DNA of 64,000 nucleotides from Byssochlamys sp. IMV 00236 (lineage: Eukaryota > Ascomycota > Eurotiomycetes > Eurotiales > Thermoascaceae): positions 62,001 through 126,000 of the forward strand of contig MSJH02000556.1 of NCBI GenBank assembly GCA_001931875.2, read 5' to 3'. Shown here piece after piece: positions 45,256 to 55,779 of the stretch; the stretch's first letter is position 1; each line of letters opens with the position of its first letter. The position numbers and the translations under genes were made by a program. The notes beneath the pieces were generated by a model. The model searched no databases. It was not told the origin of the DNA and saw nothing but the letters and a program-made list of their open reading frames with translations.

Positions 45256-47643
45256 CTAGATGCCACGGCCCATACGCTCGATTGAGTTCATGATGCCGCT
45301 GCGACCAGGGGTGGGAGCTGCGATGCCGGATTTCCCGCTACCGCTGTTGCCCCTGGAATGGCCGCTGGCTGGTGCACCGAAACGTCCCAACTTTCTCTCC
45401 CCAGGAGCAGAGCCAGCAGAGCTGGTGGAGGGCGGTCTGATTCCACTCGCACCACTGCGGCTGATGCTTCGTTTGAAGTTCTCAGGCTCAGGATTTGCCG
45501 GTTTACTGGGAGCTTCTAGGGAACTTTGTCGCGAACTGGGAGCCTCAGATAGTCTCTGCTCCTGCTGTTGCTGCTGCTGCTGCATAGCAAGCCACTCATC
45601 AACTACCGCAACAAGCTCTCCCTTCTCTGCTCTCTCCATTTTGAGGTCTGAGTGCAGTCTTTCGTTATCACTCTTCAAGGCACGCATTTCCTGCTGCAGA
45701 CCCTTGATCTGCGCCTCCAGAACATGCTTCTCAGCTTCGTGCTCTTCATTTTCGCGCATCATCATGCTGGTATTGGGGTTGATAGGGCCGGACATTGTCG
45801 TATCCCGCTCTGTCTTGAGACGCTCGTTTTCTTCCATTGCTTGCCTCCATTTATTCTCCGCCTCCCGGACGCGCTTCTCCCAGCGGGCCTCGTAGCTCTT
45901 CTTCAGCGCCGCTACCTTTGTTTCGTGCTTTCCCTTGTACAATGTATGGAGTTCGCGAGCAACTCTCTCCACGGCATCCTGTACTTCCTTTGCCACTTCA
46001 TCAGGAGTCTTCTTGTCGCCCGAGTCACTGCTGGCTGGGCCAGCCTCGGTAGCGGTGGACTTCCTGGCAGCATTGAGCTGACTTTCTAGTTCGACAATTC
46101 TTCCTTCTAGCTGCTCTTTGCATCTTTCGGCCTCCTCGACCTTCTTGGTCAATCGTTCTCGTTCTAGTTCACCTTGGACGATCTCATCCCTGACACTTCG
46201 TAGCACACTCTCCATTTCCTTGCCTCTCCGCTCCCATTCGGCCTGTTCGACCTCCAGCGCTTCTTTGCGGGCAGCTTCATTCATAACCTCTTCCAGAGCC
46301 TCACCAACACGTCTCTCAGCATCAGCAATAGCTTGTTTCAAGCTTGCCACCTCTGCCTCCCTTCCGCTCAACGTAGCCTTAAGCGAAGAGATCTCGGACA
46401 GATACCCAGACTTCAAGGTTTCAAGTTCACGAGGCGTGACAGTGGGTATCGACCGTGGCGTAGGAGCTGGTGGGATTTCAAAGTCAAGGAGCGCATATTT
46501 GCCAGGGGATCGGATGGACTCCCGGGTCCGTCTCATAGGCGACCGTCGAGGCGAGTAACGGTTACTCTCTGGGTCATACCGCTTGGAGCTCTTCGTCAGA
46601 AGCTCCATCCTGTCCGTAAAGTCAAGAAGATTAGGCGTCTCAGACACACTGCCCAAACCCCTCTTGCGCGGTGTAGGGGAGCCCGCTGGCGTAGTCGACT
46701 CGAACAGCAGAGGGCCTCTTCCACCATCCCGCTTGGCAGTACGTGGTGTTGAAGGAACAGCTTTGTACGGTGAACTGCGAAGCTGAGCCGCAGCACTCGG
46801 TGTATCGCGCATCGTCTTCGTTGGCGACTCTCCTCTAAGCTTCGCGAACATCGTCATATCGACATTAGGCACGGCTGAAAAGGTACTGAAGCAACTGTCA
46901 TCCATCGTATCATGAAACTCGTGATTTTCATCCTCAGAGCCGTTCCGAGAAGTGGTGTGTTCGTGCTCAGGAACACGCTCCTGGTAGACGGTGCTCATGC
47001 CTTCATTGCGTTTATCTTCCATCATGCTATCGGCAACGTCTCGTCTGCCGCTCTCTCTGAAGCTCTTGTGATGAATGACGCTTCCCTCATCATCAAAATC
47101 AATCTCAGCATTCGCCTCTTCTTCAACCACCTCCTGTTCATTGTCCTCTTCTTTGTCTTCCACGACGACCGCAGGACCCTGACTACGACGCCGCTCTTCC
47201 TCCGCATCCTCCTCAACGTGGAGATCAGAATGCGACCTCTTCCTCGGACTTGGGCCCACAAGTCCCTCAGAACCAGCAGGCGACACCTCGCGCTGTCTCA
47301 ACATCCCCATATCCACCGTATCATCGCGAGCATCGAACCTAAAAGGCGAACTAGGAGGCTGTTGTGGAGAAGCCGCTGACTCCGCATCTGCTTCCGAGTA
47401 GTTGATCTCAGGAGCAGCTTTCTCTTCCTCTCGCTCATAATCATAATTCGTCTCAGACATCATCATCGTCTTCTTCGTAGGACTCGACATTGCCGGTGGC
47501 ATGTTTTCTTTGTAATCGTCCCCAGATTCGGAACGGAAGGCGTCCATCACGATATGAGGGGGAGGTATAGGCGCAATCGGCGAATGTATCCTCGAATTAT
47601 TATTCGAGGATCCGAGAGGAGAAAGAGGTGAGAGCGGTGACAT
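45256..47643 (-). CDS. snaD: Cut12/SnaD-like spindle pole body coiled-coil protein (single exon)
   Basis: An intronless 795-residue protein. The N-terminal 390 residues are acidic and Ser/Pro-rich with many SP/TP sites (for example MSSPTKK, SPAGSEGLVGPSPRKR, TPRKRGLGSVSETPNLLDF), the look of a cell-cycle kinase target. From about 395 to 560 and again from 575 to 730 it is strongly predicted coiled coil by heptad pattern (SLKQAIADAERRVGEALEEV, KHETKVAALKKSYEARWEKR). A short polyglutamine tract sits near 695, and the C-terminus is basic with GRSGIMNSIERMGRGI. The layout and the LLDFTDRMELL and KHETKVAALKKSYEARWEKR segments resemble the fungal Cut12/SnaD family, which acts at the spindle pole body. 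The assignment rests on this resemblance and is less certain than the coiled-coil nature. Confidence 0.75.
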   Translation of the reverse strand: MSPLSPLSPLGSSNNNSRIHSPIAPIPPPHIVMDAFRSESGDDYKENMPPAMSSPTKKTMMMSETNYDYEREEEKAAPEINYSEADAESAASPQQPPSSPFRFDARDDTVDMGMLRQREVSPAGSEGLVGPSPRKRSHSDLHVEEDAEEERRRSQGPAVVVEDKEEDNEQEVVEEEANAEIDFDDEGSVIHHKSFRESGRRDVADSMMEDKRNEGMSTVYQERVPEHEHTTSRNGSEDENHEFHDTMDDSCFSTFSAVPNVDMTMFAKLRGESPTKTMRDTPSAAAQLRSSPYKAVPSTPRTAKRDGGRGPLLFESTTPAGSPTPRKRGLGSVSETPNLLDFTDRMELLTKSSKRYDPESNRYSPRRSPMRRTRESIRSPGKYALLDFEIPPAPTPRSIPTVTPRELETLKSGYLSEISSLKATLSGREAEVASLKQAIADAERRVGEALEEVMNEAARKEALEVEQAEWERRGKEMESVLRSVRDEIVQGELERERLTKKVEEAERCKEQLEGRIVELESQLNAARKSTATEAGPASSDSGDKKTPDEVAKEVQDAVERVARELHTLYKGKHETKVAALKKSYEARWEKRVREAENKWRQAMEENERLKTERDTTMSGPINPNTSMMMRENEEHEAEKHVLEAQIKGLQQEMRALKSDNERLHSDLKMERAEKGELVAVVDEWLAMQQQQQQQEQRLSEAPSSRQSSLEAPSKPANPEPENFKRSISRSGASGIRPPSTSSAGSAPGERKLGRFGAPASGHSRGNSGSGKSGIAAPTPGRSGIMNSIERMGRGI

Positions 47644-48138
47644 TGTCTTTTCTCTCTTTTTATGATTGAGCAGCCGTTCTGAACGGAGGGGGGGCTAGCA
47701 CCGTAGTTTTTCCAGGTTGTGCGGTAACTAGTGTATTCGAAGTGTCCACAGACTGTATCTGCGGATGCATCAATGGGACTGCAAAGGCGTATACAGGGAT
47801 GCAATCTCTGCGCACAGTGACACCGGCGCTGCTTGTGAGATGATGATATTGCGCTGTTGGTTTATTTTGAGATCGTTGCTGGGATGCCCGAAGTGGAGTA
47901 AACAAAGCTAAGCCAGATATGGAATAGGACAAGATGAAAAAGGCGGCGTGTAGTGGCAGAAATTAACTCGAGAGCTCACCGCCTACCGGACGAATAATTG
48001 ATTCTGTAGACATTATTATTTTGATTATGATTACTACTATTAGCATGTACAAGTAGGTGGTACAAGCATCTATCAATGTCGTGTCCAAACATCATCTGCG
48101 GTGTGGCCACCACAAAGGGACAGCCTACCGCCCAGATC
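47644..48138. other. Intergenic region
   Basis: Promoter of the SnaD-like gene and 3' region of the LCB2-like gene, both on the minus strand. No other feature is seen. Confidence 0.55.
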
Positions 48139-50043
48139 TCAATACAAAGGCAACTTTGCGTCGTGAGCGCCTTTCTGAATGACCTCCTCCAGCGGCCAGC
48201 GAGGAGGCTTGATGGCCTTTTTGGCTGAACTGATACCTGCAGGAAGCGGTTGTCTTAGACCACCTGCGATGCCGGTAGAGAACTTGAGCTGCAAAATATC
48301 TCCAATCTCATCGCAAGCCTGCAGTAGCCGATCGAGATCATCTTTGTTGTGAGCAGCAGAAACGCAGAACCTCACGCGGGACAACTCAAGAGGCGTCGCT
48401 GGGTAGGTGACAACTACGACAGAGATCTTGCGCCGAAGCATCTCACGCGAGAAAGCTGGCATCTTTGCAGGGTTGTACAGCATCAAGGGAATGATGGGTG
48501 AATCGTCATGCCCGTACACGATAAACCCGAGTCGCTTGAGCCCTAGCCGTAGATATCGGGAATTGAAAGCCAATCGTTGCAGCCTCTCTTTTCCTTCTCC
48601 CGGATGGTCGGGATCTTCGTCCGCGATAAGTCTGAGAGAGCTCAGAATCTGCGCTAGTACAGGAGGCGAAGGGGCCTCTCCGAAGAGTTGGCCTGCATTT
48701 GTCTGTCGCAGCTTCCTGATAACGGCCCGGTCAGCAGCGACGTAGCCGCCGTTGGCGCCAAATGACTTCGTAAATGTCCCCATGAGGATGTCGACGTCCG
48801 CAGGATCAACCTTGAAGTAATCACAAACGCCGCGCCCGGAGGCACCAACAGCCCCAATAGAATGAGCCTCGTCGATGTACAGCTGAAACTTGTACCGCTT
48901 TTTGAGTTCTATAATTCTAGGAAGGTTGACCATGGTCCCTTCCATAGAATACAGGCCTTCCACCGTAACCAAGATCTTTTTCCACGGCCTGTGAGTTCGA
49001 GGCTGCCCCTGCGAGATGGCTTCCCTCAACCGCCTTTCCAGATCGGCCATGTTATTGTGCGCAAAGGCCTGAATGCTGGCGCCAGATAGACGAGCGCCAA
49101 ATCGAATCGACGCATGGTTGAACTCATCTGACAGGATCAGACACCCTCTTTCCATGATCGCGGGAAACATAGTAGCGTTGGTAACAAAACCCATGGAGAA
49201 GACAATGGCGTCTTCTTTACCGACGAATCGAGCGATTTGTTTCTCGACGTCGACCAGCAGCTGCGACGTCGCCGCATCCCCGACGGACCCTGACATACTG
49301 ATGCCACATTGTCTGATCGATTCTGCCGCGCTGTCCGAACACGGTCCTTCGGATTGCGCAAAACCTAGATAGTTGTATGAGCTCAGATTCAGGGTATCAG
49401 TCGTCGTGCCCGTCAATTGGAAGTGAAGGTTATCCTTCGTGGTGCGGTCCAGCAGCGTAATATTCCTGCCGGGGACTCCAGTTGTGGGCCGCTGGAAGCA
49501 ATCGTTGATCCTCAGTTTGAGCCGTCGAGTGTAGAAGCTGTCAAAATCGCTGTATAGCGGGGCATATCCATCGTGATGTCTCAAGTGTCTGTTGGACTGC
49601 GAAGGGAAGCATCGTCCAACGAAATCTCTAAAGTGACCCAGCCCAATGAGAACGAGAAAAGTGATATAGGTCGTCAGAAGAAAGAAATAGGGCGGTTCGT
49701 CGATGATCTGATCTGGGATTTCCCCTCCGGGGTGTTGGCTCACGTAGAGATGCGACGGGTCGCAGAGGGGTCCAAATTCTGCATCCCGTTTCGCCTTGAT
49801 CCGGGGATCTTCCTGTCTCGCATCCCGGTTGTGTGGAACGATTTCCTTCGAGTCTCCTGTTGGTTCGACCTCACTGACTGGAAATGATGTCTGCGCCGCA
49901 TCCCGCAAGTCGCATGCGATGGACAGAGGCGGATTGACAATCGGTTGACTCTCAGGGACGACAGTTTCTGAAACAATCTCAGTGTTGTCCACTGCTTGAT
50001 CTCCGCGACGGCGATTCTTGTTCTTCCGCTTCCATGAAACCAT
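48139..50043 (-). CDS. Divergent LCB2-type serine palmitoyltransferase paralog (single exon)
   Basis: A PLP-dependent alpha-oxoamine synthase of 634 residues, most like the catalytic LCB2 subunit that condenses serine with palmitoyl-CoA in the ER. The first 110 residues are hydrophilic, and one membrane helix lies at about 118-137. Core motifs are SSYNYLGFAQSEGPC, DEFNHASIRFGARLSGAS (His near 310), VTVEGLYSMEGTM, IDEAHSIGAVG (Asp near 391) and GTFTKSFGANGG with the PLP Lys near 426. The loop at about 246-268 is unusual: it reads CGISMSGSVGDAATSQLLVD where LCB2 proteins have a CSTRxExGxxxxH pattern, so the family Arg, Gly and His are gone. Intronless and with this change, it is probably not the housekeeping copy but a paralog, perhaps for an unusual sphingoid base. 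No LCB1 partner is in the window. Confidence 0.87.
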   Translation of the reverse strand: MVSWKRKNKNRRRGDQAVDNTEIVSETVVPESQPIVNPPLSIACDLRDAAQTSFPVSEVEPTGDSKEIVPHNRDARQEDPRIKAKRDAEFGPLCDPSHLYVSQHPGGEIPDQIIDEPPYFFLLTTYITFLVLIGLGHFRDFVGRCFPSQSNRHLRHHDGYAPLYSDFDSFYTRRLKLRINDCFQRPTTGVPGRNITLLDRTTKDNLHFQLTGTTTDTLNLSSYNYLGFAQSEGPCSDSAAESIRQCGISMSGSVGDAATSQLLVDVEKQIARFVGKEDAIVFSMGFVTNATMFPAIMERGCLILSDEFNHASIRFGARLSGASIQAFAHNNMADLERRLREAISQGQPRTHRPWKKILVTVEGLYSMEGTMVNLPRIIELKKRYKFQLYIDEAHSIGAVGASGRGVCDYFKVDPADVDILMGTFTKSFGANGGYVAADRAVIRKLRQTNAGQLFGEAPSPPVLAQILSSLRLIADEDPDHPGEGKERLQRLAFNSRYLRLGLKRLGFIVYGHDDSPIIPLMLYNPAKMPAFSREMLRRKISVVVVTYPATPLELSRVRFCVSAAHNKDDLDRLLQACDEIGDILQLKFSTGIAGGLRQPLPAGISSAKKAIKPPRWPLEEVIQKGAHDAKLPLY

Positions 50044-51154
50044 GATTCTTGCTCGAGGTTGAAAATGCTGTTGTCCAATCGAGTGAGTGAGTAATGATCA
50101 GAAAGTAGATAGCAAACGGTCAGATGGCACGGTCTTCCGTGGCTATCACCTCGAGTCTAATAGCATACGGCGTTTGTGCATGATTCAATGATGTGTTTCG
50201 CGTAAGTGGAAGAGAGCCAGCAATACGTCTGCCTAAAAAGCAGTAGTTCTATCTAGGTGGGTTGCAGATAACAGGGTAAGCCGTCTCACGTAATCTCCGC
50301 CCGTTCCGGATCTGACACTTCAGGAAATTTCCGCCTGCGACTCTGCGACTCCAAGCAGCGCCCAATCTCGTCCATATGTATTTAATGATATTCTTATTCA
50401 AGGGCCAAATGATTTGTCCCCTGAATTCCTCTGCCTTTTGCGTCATTAGGATCCAAACAAGAAGGCCGTGCACAGTTGGTACTCCTGCTTGTGCTTTGAG
50501 CGTCTCAAACGCCCGGATAGCGAGTGATGATGTTCACTCCTCAAGCAATCCGAGATTGTCCCCGGTGGAACATAATAATACTGCTTCTACGGTTTTCGAT
50601 AAGATCGTTGCGTCACTGCCGATTAGCCCGGTATCGATTCACATAATCTATGCATATGATTGGCTCAAGTGGCTATTCTAGTTTTCTATGCTGGACATTG
50701 TCTCCTTACTTGATTTCTGTTGTATAAGTACCTGGCCATGACCCATTCAAATTTTTGTATTAACCTCTAAATGTACCTAGAATAATAACAAGAGACAGAA
50801 CGTGGCCTATTTTCCGCTCCGACAACGCCATCCGCTAATAATAATAGAAAAGTAAACACATTTGCAAAACTCGCTAGACTCAACACCTGTAAATGCCTTA
50901 TGAATGAACCTGAGTGCCAAGCGGGTGACGCGCCAGATCGTTCAAGGCCGAAACATATTAACAAGTGCCAACGCCAAAGACCTTTTTTCGTCATATCCCG
51001 TCATCATTCACATAAAAGGCCGAAAGTCATCACATCAGCAGAACAAGAAATGAAGAGACGCGCAGGGAAAAGGTATGTCACAAGGTTTTTCACACGCAGT
51101 CCCAGCGGTAGAGCTCGTGAGGAAGATTCTTGGCACTGTCTTTAAATCAAAGAC
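50044..51154. other. Intergenic region
   Basis: Promoter of the LCB2-like gene and 3' region of the MFS gene. A 101-codon frame at 50376-50681 has no recognisable features. Confidence 0.5.
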
Positions 51155-53019
51155 TTAGACTTCGTTGGTCGAAGAAGCCTCCGAATCACTCCTGACGCGC
51201 TCTGAGACCATAATGTGAACAATATCCTTCTGAGACTGGGCCTCAACGGAAGAGCGAGTGGCTGCAGCCAGACAGGGGGTTGCGGCGGTCACCGTAACTG
51301 TGACATGCTTCTTCCGCTCGATGAACCAGAGCTGGAACGCACCGATCAGAGCGACCAGCGAGCTTGCCCACCAAGCAATGGCAGTGAGACCTATCTCAGT
51401 ACCAGCACTGTAGAGGAAACCAGCAATCGGAGGTGCGATCATGCGACAAGCCGCTCCGGCCGATGCCGCCAGCCCATTGATCCGACCGAGAACAGAGGGA
51501 GAAGGGCTCGCTTGTTTGATAAGGATCAACAACAGCGGATAAGCGATAATGGACAGGAAGTTGCGAATGATTAGGCAGGTATAGATGCCAGGGAAGAGAA
51601 GGTCCCGCGGAAGGAAAACGAGGAACGGGACGATAAAGTAGGCGATCGGGTGCATGACGGTAACGAAAACAAACGTTTTCCACACACCTAGTCGCTCCGC
51701 CAGCGGAGGGAAGACCAGACTCTGGATCACGAGCGCAATTACACCGTCGACGGACATGATGAGCCCGACAGTCCGTGTAGAAAGGCCAACGCCACCGGGA
51801 ATGCTGAGAAAAGAGCGGCTGATAGCGGACACGTTGAGAGGATTTTCGTCCTGGAGGAAAATCGGGAGGAGGTGGTCATAGGTCATGGAGTGGTACGTGA
51901 AGATACCCAGGGCGACCACGAGCATGGCGACTCGTCCGGAAAAGACCTTGACCTTGGGCGAAGGAGAGGTGGGGGTCATCGGGCCATCAGCCCGAACCTG
52001 CCACTGCTCATCCTCGTGCATATCGACCTGGTTGAATGTTCCGTACGACTCCGCTCGCAGGTCGGCGCTCGCATTTGCAGTCGCCCCGTAGGGAGGTAGC
52101 AAGGGCGTTTCGGCGGTGGATTTGTCTAACTCTTCAGGAATGCTCCAAGGCTGCATGTCCGGGTGAGTTTCTTGCAAGAACAAAAGGCCTCCTATGATGC
52201 TGAGCAGAAGGAGACCAGAACAGACCAGGTTGGGGAGTAGGAAAGGGAACTCTCCGAACAAGCCATCCGGGGAGAAGACAGAGGGGAAACCTTCAGCGGG
52301 TTTGGCCAGCAGACCTCCAATCGCTGTCAATCTCGAGTCAGCAAAGTATTTCTCGCGTGGATATCGTAGACATCCTGAACCTACCAGGCCCAATGATTGT
52401 TCCTATTGACCAGACAAACGGCATCACGGCGTAGGCTCGAGCTAGCAAGAGGTTAGCATTTCAATGACGCCTATGAAATAAATGAATATGTCTGCACCAC
52501 TTACGCTCGTGCTCCGGTCGCTTGACCAGTTCGCCCACCATGGTCTGGATGACACCAATATTGCCATTGAGGAGGCCTCCGACAATCCTTCCGGTCAGGG
52601 CCATCGCGAAGTTCTTCGAGAATCCAACGACCAGGAGAGAGATCATTGTGCCGACGCAGCCGAACAGTAAGACGGGCTTTCGACCGACTCGATCGGAGAG
52701 GCCACCCCAGAACATGCCCGTGAGGGCTTCTGCTGCAGAGAAGGCGGCGACGAGGATTCCGGCGTAAAAGGAGGCATCACTGGGATCACCCATGTGGAAG
52801 TCCTTGACCATCACCCATGAGTACGGGAAGATGGAGGTCAAGGCTATCGGCTCCGCGACACGACATATTGCTGGTGGTCGCATCCGTCAGCACCTGCGGT
52901 CTACCGCTGTCTTCTATTATTCTACTGGGGCATCGAGTCAACCTACCTAGGAAGAATAGCTGGATGGTTGGGAAGCTGTCGTCGGATGGGGTTGGTCTTG
53001 CCTGACGTGTTAATACCAT
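51155..53019 (-). CDS. MFS transporter, DHA1/ZIFL-like (4 exons)
   Basis: A 12-helix drug:H+ antiporter-type transporter of 554 residues. Exons are 53019-52947, 52870-52505, 52441-52385 and 52323-51155. The ATG at 53019 is the first in frame; the open frame further up begins only at a TTG. Signature segments are FFLAICRVAEPIALTSIFPY (first helix), GILVAAFSAAEALTGMFWGGLSDRVGRKP (the MFS loop-2 motif GxLSDRxGRKP), GRIVGGLLNGNIGV and EPRAYAVMPFVWSIGTIIGP, which is rebuilt only by splicing two small introns. A long hydrophilic loop (about 245-330) separates the two halves. This branch includes fungal relatives of plant zinc-induced facilitators. The substrate is not predictable. It lies upstream of the LCB2-like gene on the same strand. 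Confidence 0.9.
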
Positions 53020-54608
53020 CTTCTTTTGAACCAATTATGTTTCTTACGGCAATCCTCCCAGCGTCACAGGAACAGGCCAGTCTCCCTCTTTGAAGATATG
53101 AGATTGGTGTTCTGTGGAAAATCTTTTTCTTCTCTTCTCTTCTCTTCTGTTACTTTCTTTCCCGCGTACACTTGGTTTTCTTGGTTCTTTGTTTTTCTCT
53201 GACCCTCTCAGGGCCTTTTCCCTGATGCCGCAAAGTGATTTGAGTGATAAAAAAAAGGGAACAAGAGGACGTGTCCAGCACCGGGGGCAGGCTTGACGGG
53301 GAGAGCCGTTGTGTAGAGCCGACGAGGAGGGAGAGGGGGGATATAGTACTCTTCTCGCGGTCCCAGGGCAGATGGCAAGCCGATCGATAGCGGCGGGGCA
53401 CCATTGGCTGTGATTGCACGGTGGGGACACAGGAACCAGGAAGCAGCGCAGGTGGAGCAGTTCGATAGGCTGGAAAGATTGTGAGGGCGATATGATGGTG
53501 TGAGGGATTTTGATCTTCTGTTTCACTGTTTCAATACGCTCGGTGATATATTACAGGTACTTACAGAGGAAACTGCAATTAATTAATCAATCAATCAATT
53601 GTAATTAATCACTCTACGCAACGTCGCCGCAATCCTCGATTTGACCACCATTCTTCGTCATCGAACGCGGACAGGGAAGAAAGAAAGAAAGACTTTGTAG
53701 TTTTAACAACAAAAGATAAACTGCATATGGCCGCCAAGCATTCTGCTTTAGCCCGCGGCGGAAGTGGCGGCGCCAACGTGCGACGAAGGTCCGACTTTCC
53801 GTTTGTGGCAAACTGGGAACACAACCTTGGAAAGCCGGGCAGCACAATAACAATAATACAATAATACTGATGTCAGATAGGAGTATTATCATTATTACTG
53901 CGTACGGAGTACGACACCGCAATTCAGTCCTTGTGGTGGCTGGCGTTTCTCCATGCGCACAGTTCATCTACATACCATTAACTACCTAGTAATATTTAAT
54001 ACGAGATATAGTCCCAAAGGGGTGGATATTGTCGACTGTGGACTGCCGACTCCGGAGAAACTAGCAATGGCTGCATGGATCCGAGTAGTACGACTCTACC
54101 ACAGTACGAGGATATTGTATGTACCGTACGAAGGACTATTATTCCTGCAATCCCTTCACGGTCAATTGAACTGGTACTGCTGCTCCAAAATGCAGCCCAG
54201 TTTGTCTCCAGATCAGATCTCACCGCCAGAAAGAAAAGAAAAGGATCAGAAATCGTACGTCACAAGACACGATCGCTGGGAACGAGACTATTTCTAGAGC
54301 TAGTGTTCGCTAGACTGGCCGTGCGGCTCTCGACCTGGCGCGCTGCACGATAAATCAACTCCACCCGAGCCGCGGGACTTGGTTGTTTTGCTCCTGCTTT
54401 GCTCTCTTGCTCTCCTACTCTCTTGCTCGCGGCGGGGTTGAGCAATCCTCTAGTCGCTGCGTACGTAACATTTTCCTACTTCTCGCTCGTCCATGCCCAT
54501 CTGGAAGAGACATTGAAAAATTCGACATATCAGCAGGTCGTCGTTAGTGAGCTGGCTCTCTTATCTCTCTATCCACAGTAACATCTAGAACAACAAGCAG
54601 CCGGCAGG
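53020..54608. other. Intergenic region
   Basis: Promoter of the MFS gene with CTTCT/TCTCTT pyrimidine runs near 53128-53160, an AATC/AATT repeat near 53577-53608 and TACGGAGTA at 53903-53911. No gene is recognised. Confidence 0.5.
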
Positions 54609-54785
54609 ATGTGTTCTCAAGCGCACAGTCAACAACCCCCGGTGACATGGGACAATTGCCCCGCATTTAAATACCTTGCAAGCGGAGCGGAACATGACTC
54701 GAAACTGTTACCGCCCCTCATGCTCGAGAAACTCATCTACAAAGTACAGCAGCAGCTTCTACCTCAGGAAGAGCGGATGGCCTAA
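54609..54785 (+). CDS. Small hypothetical ORF, 58 residues
   Basis: An ATG-to-TAA frame with a protein-like composition: a Gln-rich start (MCSQAHSQQPPVTWDNCPAF), then KYLASGAEHDSKLLPPLMLE, then an amphipathic helix with Lys, Gln and Leu (EKLIYKVQQQLLPQEERMA). No family is recognised. It ends about 110 bases before a duplicated segment that leads to a 5S rRNA gene. It could be a real small gene, a fragment of a larger lost gene, or chance. Confidence 0.3.
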   Translation: MCSQAHSQQPPVTWDNCPAFKYLASGAEHDSKLLPPLMLEKLIYKVQQQLLPQEERMA

Positions 54786-54893
54786 ATTCTCACGGTTCCA
54801 TATTACATGCTATGACGGTAAACAAACCCAGGCGCCTGACGCCCAATAATATTAACTAGTAAAAACGTTCAGCAGGAAACAGGCCAATGCAGA

Positions 54894-55148
54894 TGCAGCC
54901 CGGATTTCAATTCTGCGAAAAACTTTCCCCTGGCTCCCAGTTCCTGATTCGGAGCCACAGCGATCAATAATAACCCAATCGCACGTTAGCCCCGGCTTCG
55001 AAACAAAGGAGACGACTTGTATTTCCCCCCGTCGGATATATACTGACCGAAATTCGCTATCTGAGTCTCTGGGAACAATTCAATTCCCATGAAATTGAGT
55101 AACTAGTAAAAGTACATACGTCGATCAGATGCAGTCCTACCCCGCACA
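54894..55148. repeat. Segmental duplication, unit A copy 1
   Basis: About 255 bases that recur in the same orientation at 59928-60398 with small differences. Shared words include CTGGCTCCCAGTTCCTGATT, CAATAATAACCCA and CGATCAGATGCAGTCCTACC. It lies just upstream of the first 5S rRNA gene. Confidence 0.85.
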
Positions 55149-55340
55149 CACAAGAATGCATTCGCACTATCTAGACTCTGCTTCAAATCGCTTTCTATAC
55201 ATGGTAGAATCGAATGGAAATCATAAGCATACTCAAGACCAAGAGAACTGGTAAGCTGAATTGTACATACAACATACAGTCCGCTCGAATGATATTTCAT
55301 CACCACAGAGCATATAATGCAATACTTATAGAGAACAAGT

Positions 55341-55460
55341 ACATACGACCATAGGGTGTGGAAAACAGGGCTTCCCGTCCGCTCAGCCGTACTTAAGCCA
55401 CACGCCGGCCGGTTAGTAGTTGGGTGGGTGACCACCAGCGAATCCCGGCTGTTGTATGTT
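55341..55460 (+). rRNA. 5S ribosomal RNA, copy 1
   Basis: A 120-base gene beginning ACATACGACCATAGGGTGTG and ending CCCGGCTGTTGTATGTT, so that its two ends pair as 5S helix I. It includes CAGGGCTTCCCGTCCGCTCA and GTTGGGTGGGTGACCACCAG, the internal promoter and conserved loop segments of fungal 5S rRNA. A TTTTTATTTTT terminator for RNA polymerase III follows directly. Aspergilli disperse 5S genes rather than keeping them in the rDNA repeat, so one here is normal. Confidence 0.96.
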
Positions 55461-55779
55461 TTTATTTTTATCAATGATAGAGCTATATACATTTTTTTTG
55501 GTCCCAGGCCCAAGCTGGGGTGAAAAAGGGAAAATCTCCTAGATGGCTGGAGATGTTGAGATGTATGTATATACAATCGTCCCAGCAGTAAGGAGTGACA
55601 TGCGTTCAGAATCCATGAATTTGAGACGCGTATTGCTATTAAAGTAACGAAGAACCGGGACACAACCCTCCCATGGGGTATCTGCTATTATCTAGAAATA
55701 AAAAAACAAAGAGTGCCTGCTCAAAAACCGAAATAACCTAAAAAAAAAAAAAAAAAGAGTCAAAAAGGAATAAATGACC
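55461..55779. other. Short intergenic region
   Basis: T-rich terminator of the 5S gene, then AT-rich sequence with an A homopolymer (about 18 bases) near 55739-55756. No gene. Confidence 0.6.

Noticed and set aside
55103..55663. 186-codon open frame on the minus strand and similar frame at 60521-60712
   Set aside because: Both run through the 5S rRNA genes; the same peptide at both places comes from the rRNA sequence.
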